The translations under genes were made by a program, and so were the position numbers. Below, one piece after another: positions 1-5,161 of a stretch of DNA of 5,161 bases; the first letter of the stretch is position 1; each line of letters begins with the position of its first letter. The notes beneath the pieces are model-generated. The model did no database searches. It was given only the letters and a program-made list of their open reading frames with translations, and was not told where the DNA came from. The stretch is from Phycisphaerales bacterium (lineage in GTDB: Bacteria > Planctomycetota > Phycisphaerae > Phycisphaerales > SM1A02). The stretch lies in contig SLJD01000082.1 in NCBI GenBank assembly GCA_007135295.1, forward strand, positions 1 through 5,161, in the 5' to 3' direction.

Positions 1-1
1 C

Positions 2-367
2 CAGGCGCGGATGGTCGCCGGCCGTCGACTGCTCATCGGCGCGAGCACGCACGATGTCGATGAAGCAGCGCGGGCCGTGGCCGCCGGGGCGGATTACTGC
101 GGCGTGGGAGCGATGTTCAGCACCTCGCTCAAACCGAACCGCCAACCCGCGGGGCCGGCGTATCTTCAGGGGTATCTCGAACGGTTCGGTCGCGTGCCGC
201 ACCTCGCGATCGGTGGGGTGGACGCAGAGAACATCAGCATTCTTGTCGACGCCGGCGTGCAGGGCGTTGCGATCAGCAACGCCGTCTGCGGGGCCGACGA
301 CCCCGGCCGGGTGGTCGACACCATTGTCAAGGCGATACCAGCCGCCGATGCCGCTGAAACGTGCTGA
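2..367 (+). CDS. thiE: Thiamine-phosphate synthase, C-terminal part (5' truncated by window edge)
   Basis: ThiE joins HMP pyrophosphate (4-amino-2-methyl-5-hydroxymethylpyrimidine-PP) to thiazole phosphate, giving thiamine phosphate in the cytoplasm. About 121 residues are visible; the frame is open to the window edge, so the ATG at 11 is internal and not the start. Counting that Met as 1, the late TIM-barrel signatures of the family follow in order: IGASTH (9-14, the family's G-x-S-T-H), GADYCGVGAMFSTSLK (26-41, the G-A-D-Y-x-G-x-G block and the T-x-x-K pyrophosphate-contacting lysine, K41), AIGGV (66-70, phosphate-binding GG) and GVAISNAV (85-92). The earlier half, with the HMP-PP-binding and metal-binding residues, is outside the window. 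The stop is TGA at 365-367. The gene converges on the deacetylase cluster and shares no operon with it. A TenI-type paralogue is the main alternative, but the intact T-x-x-K and GG elements favour true ThiE. Confidence 0.9.
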   Translation, partial: QARMVAGRRLLIGASTHDVDEAARAVAAGADYCGVGAMFSTSLKPNRQPAGPAYLQGYLERFGRVPHLAIGGVDAENISILVDAGVQGVAISNAVCGADDPGRVVDTIVKAIPAADAAETC

Positions 368-369
368 AC

Positions 370-383
370 GGGCCGGCCGGCCC
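370..383. repeat. Perfect 14-nt GC palindrome after thiE stop
   Basis: GGGCCGGCCGGCCC reads identically on both strands and begins 2 nt after the thiE stop codon. As RNA it could fold into a 5-bp GC stem with a 4-nt loop. No T-tract follows on either strand, so it is not a canonical intrinsic terminator; it may slow polymerase at this convergent junction. GGCCGGCC cores recur elsewhere in the window (for example near 3333-3340), so chance in GC-rich DNA is quite possible. The rest of the 97-bp gap to base 464 holds nothing recognisable. Confidence 0.4.
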
Positions 384-464
384 GCGAAGCGCCTTGAACA
401 TCATCGACGGCTGCGTTGCGCACGGGTCATGGCGAGCAACCGGCCTCCGCAGTCGCACGCAACA

Positions 465-1166
465 TCACACGAGCCCGTCGAGTCCGGTCAGGCCAATCGG
501 CTCGCGGGTGAAGAACGGCTCGGCCGCTTCGGTGCCGATTCGGCTGCCGAAGTAGACGTTCGCGGCGTCGATCCACTCCACGATGCGGCGGTTCTTCTCC
601 GGCGTGACGAACTGGCTGGCGTACGCGGTGATCGCCTGCCGCTTGCGCTCAGCGAATCCGGTGATGTCCATGAGAAAACTCGGGTCCGCGACATGCCGCA
701 GGTGCGTGCAGTAGTAATAGAACAGCCACCTGGGATAGATCGGCTCGCCGGGCAGGACGGATGTGTCGACCTTGGTCAGTTTCGCGTCGAACCGCGCGTC
801 CTCGACGATGCGCGTGGTGGCGATGTGGTCGGGATGGGCGTCCTGCATGTACGGCGTGAAGACGACCTCGGCCTGGTGCTCACGAATGGCGGCAGCGACC
901 TTGTACCGCGCCTCGATCGAGTGTTCGACGCGGCGGTTGGGCAGGTCGAGTTGCCGGCGCTCCACGCCGAGAATCGCGGCGGCGTCGGCGGCTTCCCGGG
1001 CGCGGGTCTGCCGGTCGCCGTGCGGCGTCGGCTCGCCATCGGTCATGTCGAGCAGCAGGACGTCGTGGCCCTGTTCAGCGAGGCGGGCGATGGTCCCGCC
1101 CATGCCGAGTTCCTGATCATCCGGGTGCGGTCCGACAACGAGGATGCGCATCATGGCGGCCAGCAT
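465..1166 (-). CDS. bshB1: PIG-L/LmbE family N-acetylglucosaminyl deacetylase, BshB1-type
   Basis: A zinc-dependent deacetylase of 233 aa, the usual size for the BshB family. In bacillithiol synthesis BshB removes the acetyl group from GlcNAc-malate; relatives act on GlcNAc-inositol and GlcNAc-PI. The metal site is intact: PHPDD at 13-17 (H14, D16 and D17; H14 and D17 as ligands, D16 as likely base) and AHPDH at 110-114 (H114 as third ligand). BshB1-like features are GMGGTIA (21-27), MTDGEPTPHG (41-50), AYASQF (181-186) and the C-terminal FGSRIGTEAAEPFFTREPI (206-224), which parallels the family's GSLIG...EAF..KEP ending. No signal peptide is seen, so it is cytosolic. The start is uncertain: ATG at 1166 has a weak AGG 5 nt upstream, while ATGs at 1154 or 1151 would begin directly at M-R-I-L, where family members usually start. 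It is the last gene of the cluster, about 42-54 nt after the large helical protein. Family assignment is firm; the bacillithiol substrate is inferred, since no bshA or bshC is in the window. Confidence 0.82.
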   Translation of the reverse strand: MLAAMMRILVVGPHPDDQELGMGGTIARLAEQGHDVLLLDMTDGEPTPHGDRQTRAREAADAAAILGVERRQLDLPNRRVEHSIEARYKVAAAIREHQAEVVFTPYMQDAHPDHIATTRIVEDARFDAKLTKVDTSVLPGEPIYPRWLFYYYCTHLRHVADPSFLMDITGFAERKRQAITAYASQFVTPEKNRRIVEWIDAANVYFGSRIGTEAAEPFFTREPIGLTGLDGLV

Positions 1167-1208
1167 AGCGGCCTGGCGCGACGGTGTCGCGAAGCGGACA
1201 TGTCGTCA

Positions 1209-3479
1209 TCATCGTCGCGGCGACCGGCGGGCCGGCAGCGTTTCGGGTTCCGCCTCCGCGTTCGAACCGTCATAGCCGTCCAGCGCGGTCAGCGGCCGGG
1301 TCCACCCGCGGCTCGCGTCAATGTCGTCAAGCAGGCCGGCCAGTCGCGATCGCCACCATCGGCGCAGGTCGTCGGCGTGATCGCCGTCACCTGCCCGCCG
1401 GGCGTGATCCGCTTCACGGGCCATCCAGCCGATCCGGGCGAGGGTCTCGCGGTGAGCGGCAAGCAGATTCTCCGGCCCCGGCCCGCCCATAATCCGCCCG
1501 AGCCCCCCGGCTGTTTTGCCGGGCAAATCATCAAGTTCATCGCCGATGCGGGCAAGGATCCATCCACCAAGCCGGATCACGCCGAGCTCTTCATCCATCG
1601 CATCGAGATGGCCAGCAAGTCCGTCGGGTGACCCTTCGATGGCGTGGGCGGTGGCGGTCTGCAATCGGCCGCGGACCCGGGCTCGCTCGATCGCGACGAG
1701 GTCCGGGTCGAATGACCAGCCCCCCCACCGGGAAAGCCGATCGAGCTGGCTGTCGTTGACCGCGAGTTCAGCCGTCTCCTCCATGACCGACAGCAGCCGT
1801 GCAAGCCGCCGCAGCTTCTCAGCCGCATTGCTTGATGCGTTTCCGGATGCCCACGCTTCAGTCCATTGGACGCGGATGCCGTTGATGGTTTCAATGAGGT
1901 CGCCAGTTCGATCACCGGTCACCGCCCGGGCCGCGTCGGTATTGCCAATGAGTTGATCCTCGAACGGCATTCCTTCAAGCCAGGCGATTTCCACTTCAAA
2001 CCGCTGCATGGCTTCGGCTGCGTCATCCCGCTGCATCGTTCGCAGCAGATCGCGGGCCAGAATCCGGAGGTGACGTTCGACGTCACGGGCTGCGGGGGCA
2101 TTGATATCGCGCACCCGCTCGACCCACTCATCCATGTGGTGCAAGCGATCGCGATCCGCAAGCAGACGGTTTTGCTCGGCAACGATGCCCGACAACGCCG
2201 GGTCGCTCCCCGGATCCGTGCCGGTCAGCAGCGATTCCAGATCGCGGCGAATGCGCAGCTCGAGTTGCCGCTGGGCGTCCTCCAGCCGAACATCAATGGC
2301 GCGCCACTGCCGGGCGAGCCCGTCGCGGTCCTGCCCGCGGGCGGCTGCCATGCTTCGAATGACACGCGTCAACGTATCAAGGCGGCGGGTCACCGCAGCA
2401 TGATCGTCCGACCACGGCGCATCGGCTGCGTCAATAGCGACGAGGACTGCTGCGAGATCGCGCTTCGTTGACCGCCGGGCATCCGGCAGTGAATCGACCG
2501 CATCGATTGCGCGTCCGGCCGCCGCCCATCGCATCGCCTGCTCCACCGCCGCGTCGCCGGATTTCGGGTCGGCCAGTTGCTCCATTGCGCTGCGCCATCG
2601 GTCGCGCCAGTCATTGAGGCGCTCGCCGCGGATCCATGACTCGACGTCGCCCGCTTCCATCGCCGTGATAAACCGCGCAAGGCCGGCCCACGCCAGGAGC
2701 CGCTCACGCGCAACCGCCCGCGAGGCAGGCTGTTGCAGGTCGTTGTCGATCCGGTCAAGCCGGTCACCAATTCGCCGGCGAAGGTCGTCACCGAGTTCAT
2801 CACGTTCGAGCAGCAGACCGGCCTGCTTCTGGCGGTCGGCATCATGACCGTCGACCGCTGTTCGCTCGCCATCGCGAGCGGGCGGCCAGTGGTTCGTCAG
2901 CGCGGCGCCCTCAAGGTCCGCGAGCACGTCCGCGAGCGGCTCGAAAAGTTCTGCCAGGCCGCGATCAAGCGCGGGCGGTGAGAGTTCGAGTTCCTGAAGA
3001 TGCGCGACGGCTTCGTCAGCGAACCGCGCCAGCCGACGCGCCTTCCTGCCATCCAGCCGGTCGGCCTCAGTGGCATCCGCCAGCGTGGCGTCGATCGACC
3101 GGCGTAACTCGGCCAGCGACCAGCCGGCCATGACCGCAATCGAGCCGTCCGGCCGGTCGCGACCAAGGGTGAGCAGTTCCAGCGCGACGACCCGCAGCAT
3201 GAGCGAGGCACCGAGGCGATGGCGGTCGGGCGCGTCAGCGGCGTCCCGCTCGGCGCGGAGTGTTTCGACTTCGGCATCGAGGGTTTCGGTGAGGTCGGCG
3301 ACCGCCGAGTTGGCCGACAGGGACGGCGGGGGGCCGGCCGGCAAATCGAGCCACGGCGACTCATCCATTTGCCCATCGACGTCCGCCATCGCGTGCATGG
3401 CTGCCGCCGGTTCAGGCCGTCCCACCTCCGACGCGGCCAGTGCGGCAATCAATATCAGCGCCATTGAGCACTGCTGCAT
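1209..3479 (-). CDS. Uncharacterised large helical protein, probably exported
   Basis: I do not recognise a family. The start at 3479 gives 756 aa; the frame is open to an ATG at 3497 (762 aa). GGAGG at 3490-3486 sits 6 nt before the 3479 ATG, ideal spacing, whereas the 3497 ATG lies upstream of it. The N-terminus is MQQC followed by a hydrophobic run, MALILIAALAAS, ending in small residues: a short signal peptide or anchor. The longer start would add two arginines and make a more classical n-region. The rest is almost entirely predicted helix, rich in Ala, Arg, Asp, Glu and Leu, with many Trp and repeated R/D/L-rich amphipathic stretches (roughly 62-200, 220-420, 440-515, 555-720 in 762-aa numbering). 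A Gly-rich break lies near 661-676, and the C-terminal ~20 residues are polar and look disordered. No Cys occurs after residue 10, which suits an extracytoplasmic protein. No catalytic motif is evident. It overlaps the glycosyltransferase gene by 68 nt and precedes the deacetylase, so it is probably co-expressed with both. A scaffold or envelope-associated role is a guess. Confidence 0.75.
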   Translation of the reverse strand: MQQCSMALILIAALAASEVGRPEPAAAMHAMADVDGQMDESPWLDLPAGPPPSLSANSAVADLTETLDAEVETLRAERDAADAPDRHRLGASLMLRVVALELLTLGRDRPDGSIAVMAGWSLAELRRSIDATLADATEADRLDGRKARRLARFADEAVAHLQELELSPPALDRGLAELFEPLADVLADLEGAALTNHWPPARDGERTAVDGHDADRQKQAGLLLERDELGDDLRRRIGDRLDRIDNDLQQPASRAVARERLLAWAGLARFITAMEAGDVESWIRGERLNDWRDRWRSAMEQLADPKSGDAAVEQAMRWAAAGRAIDAVDSLPDARRSTKRDLAAVLVAIDAADAPWSDDHAAVTRRLDTLTRVIRSMAAARGQDRDGLARQWRAIDVRLEDAQRQLELRIRRDLESLLTGTDPGSDPALSGIVAEQNRLLADRDRLHHMDEWVERVRDINAPAARDVERHLRILARDLLRTMQRDDAAEAMQRFEVEIAWLEGMPFEDQLIGNTDAARAVTGDRTGDLIETINGIRVQWTEAWASGNASSNAAEKLRRLARLLSVMEETAELAVNDSQLDRLSRWGGWSFDPDLVAIERARVRGRLQTATAHAIEGSPDGLAGHLDAMDEELGVIRLGGWILARIGDELDDLPGKTAGGLGRIMGGPGPENLLAAHRETLARIGWMAREADHARRAGDGDHADDLRRWWRSRLAGLLDDIDASRGWTRPLTALDGYDGSNAEAEPETLPARRSPRR

Positions 3480-4614
3480 ACACATCCTCCAGCGCATCGA
3501 TCATCACGGCCGCGTCGAACTGCCGGGCCGCCTGCGACCGGCCCGCCTCAGCCAGCGTCCGGGCGTCGGCGGGATGATCCATCATCCAGCATATCGCGTC
3601 GCGCAGGGCCGCGGCGTCGCCGGGCGGGACGAGCCGGCCTGTTTCCCCGTCGATGCAGATTTCGCGCGTGCCGTCCACATCCGTCGCGACGACCGGGACA
3701 GCACTGAGCAGGGCCTGCGTGACGGTGCGGGGCAGGCCTTCGCGGTAACTCGAGTGAGCGAGGAGGTCCATCGCCTGCAGGTACTTGGGGATCGCATCCG
3801 GGGGGACGAGACCGGTCGTGATGACGCGTCCTTCAAGGCCCATGTCGCGCACGCGCTGCATCAGCCGCTGCCGCCACCACCCGTCGCCGACCCACAGCAG
3901 GTGCATCTCCGGCCGCTGCTGCATGACCGGTCCGAGCGCATCGAGCAGGTCGTCGTGGCCCTTGTGCTCGGCCAGCCGGGCGACCGTGCCGACCACGTAC
4001 GCTTCGTCGCTGAGACCGATCGACCGGCGAACCTCCCCGCGGTCATGCGCGTTGTTGATGAACGGATCGGTCTCCATGCCCGAGAAGACAATGTCATACT
4101 GCTCGGCCCGCCCGATTCTCTTCGCCAGAAACTGATCGCGCATCGCCTGGGCGACGCAGACGATGCGGTGGCAGCGCCGGGCAGCAAAGCGTTCCGTGAG
4201 GATGTAGAGCATGTTGCGCCACCGCCGCTCAAAGCGGTGAAACGGCGGGCCGTGGACCGTGTGCACCACGGCGGGAACCCGCTCACGCCACGCCGCCCAC
4301 CGGCCGAGGATGCCGGCTTTGGATGAGTGCGTGTGGACGACATCCGGCCGCCATCGCCGGATGATTCGCCGAAGTTCGAAGCCGGCCCGCGCATCACGCC
4401 ACGGGTGAATCTCGCGGATGAGGTTCGGCGATTCGATCGCTTCGATGTCGCCGTGCGCGCGGACGCGCTCGAGCATGGATCCTTCCGGGCCGTAGATCGG
4501 TCCGTAGACGAGCGCGACGTCGTGGCCGCGGTCGGCCTGGCCTTCGCACGAGAGCACGGTGTTTTCCTGCGAGCCGCCGAGAATCAGCCGCGTGGAAATG
4601 TGCATGATCCGCAT
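3412..4614 (-). CDS. GT4-family (GT-B fold) glycosyltransferase
   Basis: A cytosolic or membrane-peripheral retaining glycosyltransferase of 400 aa, normal for GT4, moving a sugar from a nucleotide-sugar donor to an unidentified acceptor. The N-terminal acceptor domain carries the early glycine turn ILGGSQENT (11-19) and DVVHTHSSKAGILGR (91-105), typical of polysaccharide-type GT4 enzymes. The C-terminal donor domain shows GTVARLAEHKGHDDLL (209-224), with the expected Arg213 and Lys218 that contact the donor diphosphate, WVGDG (241-245), and REGLPRTVTQAL (291-302). In the last motif the first Glu of EX7E (E292) is present, but the second position is Gln300. ETGRLVPPGD (324-333) then follows. 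It lacks obvious BshA features despite the BshB-like gene downstream. The start is either ATG 4614 or ATG 4605 (M-H-I-S); neither has a clear ribosome site. The last ~22 residues are encoded in the overlap with the next gene. First gene of the cluster, downstream of a terminator, so it needs its own promoter. Confidence 0.9.
   Translation of the reverse strand: MRIMHISTRLILGGSQENTVLSCEGQADRGHDVALVYGPIYGPEGSMLERVRAHGDIEAIESPNLIREIHPWRDARAGFELRRIIRRWRPDVVHTHSSKAGILGRWAAWRERVPAVVHTVHGPPFHRFERRWRNMLYILTERFAARRCHRIVCVAQAMRDQFLAKRIGRAEQYDIVFSGMETDPFINNAHDRGEVRRSIGLSDEAYVVGTVARLAEHKGHDDLLDALGPVMQQRPEMHLLWVGDGWWRQRLMQRVRDMGLEGRVITTGLVPPDAIPKYLQAMDLLAHSSYREGLPRTVTQALLSAVPVVATDVDGTREICIDGETGRLVPPGDAAALRDAICWMMDHPADARTLAEAGRSQAARQFDAAVMIDALEDVYAAVLNGADIDCRTGRVGGGTA
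3486..3490 (-). promoter_or_regulatory. Shine-Dalgarno GGAGG for the large helical protein
   Basis: On the minus strand GGAGG is followed by six bases (ATGTGT) and then ATG at 3479. It also abuts an in-frame ATG at 3485 with no spacer, too close to serve it. It lies inside the end of the glycosyltransferase reading frame, so the downstream gene is probably translationally coupled. It is the clearest ribosome binding site seen in the window, and it decides the start at 3479 over 3497. Confidence 0.7.
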
Positions 4615-4669
4615 ACGCGGTCAGTGTACGCGTTTTGCGCACCCGGGATGGTGATGAAGTGCAGCGCAG

Positions 4670-4709
4670 AAAAGAAAAGCCCCGGCCAGCGATGTGCGCT
4701 GAGCGGGGC
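4670..4709 (-). terminator. Intrinsic (rho-independent) terminator of the coiled-coil gene
   Basis: Read on the minus strand, GCCCCGCTCAGCG (4709-4697) pairs with CGCTGGCCGGGGC (4691-4679) around the 5-nt loop CACAT: a 13-position stem with one C-C mismatch and one G-T wobble. It is followed immediately by TTTTCTTTT (4678-4670). It begins 47 nt after the stop codon of the gene at 4757-5161. The T-tract is on one side only, so it acts leftward. It separates that gene from the glycosyltransferase start at 4614. The remaining bases, 4615-4669, must hold the promoter of the glycosyltransferase cluster, but I see no convincing -35/-10 pair there. Confidence 0.88.
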
Positions 4710-4756
4710 GAGGATCACTCGGAGGGCGAGTGTCTGGTGGCAGACGTGCCGGCCGT

Positions 4757-5161
4757 TTACTCGACGACGATCGGGCCGTCCCACGCGAAGGATCGGGAAT
4801 CGCCACGGCGGTCGTTTTCAGGCGGCTCGATCTCGCTGGCGTCTTCCGGCAGGTCGAGGTCTTCGAGGTCGAAGGTGTCAAACCCGGCGTCGGACGAATC
4901 CTCAAGCTCATAAGCCGCCCGGTCCTCATAACTGCGGTGCTGGCGGTCGCGGTTGAGGGATTCGAGCTGGGCTTCCTGAACCGCTTCGAGGTGGGCGAGC
5001 TTGCCTTCAAGCTGCTTGATGTTATCGATCTCGCCGAACTTGTCATAACTGTCGAGCGTCGCCTGCAGGCGCTCGGTCATCTTGATGAGGCGGTTGTTGC
5101 GATCAATCGCGTCGATCTGGCGATCCATCTGCCAGAGCTGGGTCTGGTACGCCGTGTACTC
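4757..5161 (-). CDS. Coiled-coil protein with acidic tail, C-terminal part (5' truncated by window edge)
   Basis: No family is recognised with confidence. The frame stays open from the window edge (E-Y-T-A-Y-Q-T-Q-L-W-Q, then the Met at 5128), so that Met is probably internal and 135 residues of a longer protein are visible. The first ~75 residues are charged amphipathic helix with heptad-like spacing of Leu, Ile and Met, for example QLEGKLAHLEAVQEAQLESL, indicating a coiled coil. The last ~60 residues are acidic and low in complexity (ELEDSS..FDTFDLEDLDLPED..EIEPPEND) and probably disordered. No membrane segment or catalytic motif is seen in this part. The helix next to a K-F-G-E-I-D...LE.KL..LEA..EA stretch faintly recalls PspA/IM30-type membrane-stress proteins, but this is weak and such proteins usually lack this tail. 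The gene ends with TAA at 4759-4757 and its own terminator, so it is transcriptionally separate from the glycosyltransferase cluster. Confidence 0.75.
   Translation of the reverse strand, partial: EYTAYQTQLWQMDRQIDAIDRNNRLIKMTERLQATLDSYDKFGEIDNIKQLEGKLAHLEAVQEAQLESLNRDRQHRSYEDRAAYELEDSSDAGFDTFDLEDLDLPEDASEIEPPENDRRGDSRSFAWDGPIVVE

Noticed and set aside
411..463. Inverted repeat CGTTGCG... / ...CGCACGCAAC in the convergent gap
   Set aside because: The arms are short and mismatched, the loop exceeds 30 nt and no T-tract follows, so it does not support a terminator.
54..1631. 525-aa plus-strand open frame
   Set aside because: It runs antisense to the well-supported deacetylase, overlaps thiE and the large helical protein, and its translation is Arg/Pro/Gly-rich without motifs: a typical high-GC shadow frame.
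3070..4326. 418-aa plus-strand open frame
   Set aside because: It is antisense to the glycosyltransferase, whose catalytic motifs are clear. The translation is Ser/Arg- and His/Pro-rich with no recognisable domain.
3412..4614. Glycosyltransferase as BshA (bacillithiol step 1)
   Set aside because: Tempting because of the BshB1-like gene nearby, but the N-terminal GGSQENT and HTHSSKAGILGR blocks are of polysaccharide-type GT4 enzymes and not of BshA.
4615..4669. Promoter with -10-like TACACT on the minus strand before the glycosyltransferase
   Set aside because: TACACT matches the -10 consensus at only 4 of 6 positions and no -35 element lies at 16-18 nt spacing; too weak to annotate.

Overview
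The window is GC-rich, gene-dense bacterial chromosome with one partial gene at each end and three complete genes between them. No mobile element, tRNA, rRNA, CRISPR array or phage gene is visible. Base composition, the BshB1-like deacetylase and the large lineage-type helical exported protein would fit a Planctomycetota (Phycisphaerae-like) bacterium. This placement rests on impression and not on a marker gene, so it is tentative.

Layout from left to right. (1) Bases 2-367, plus strand: the C-terminal part of thiamine-phosphate synthase (ThiE), whose start lies outside the window. (2) Bases 368-464: a short convergent gap beginning with a perfect 14-nt GC palindrome just after the thiE stop. 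(3) Bases 465-4614, minus strand: a compact cluster transcribed right to left. It runs from a GT4 glycosyltransferase (4614-3412), through a large uncharacterised, probably exported, all-helical protein (about 3479-1209), to a PIG-L/LmbE deacetylase of BshB1 type (1166-465). The first two genes overlap and the third follows after about 42 nt, so co-transcription is likely. (4) Bases 4615-4756: a gap with a strong intrinsic terminator (4670-4709) reading leftward. (5) Bases 4757-5161, minus strand: the C-terminal part of a coiled-coil protein with a very acidic tail, whose start lies outside the window. The terminator closes this gene and separates it from the glycosyltransferase cluster, which therefore probably has its own promoter, although no convincing one can be read.

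How the genes may work together: a nucleotide-sugar glycosyltransferase and an N-acetyl-sugar deacetylase in one operon recall the two-step logic of bacillithiol synthesis (BshA then BshB). However, the glycosyltransferase does not look like BshA. It looks like a polysaccharide or lipid-glycan GT4 enzyme with Gln in place of the second Glu of the EX7E motif. The operon may therefore serve a cell-envelope glycan or another glycoside, with the unknown exported protein as partner. This is inference. The rest of the window looks like ordinary core genome.
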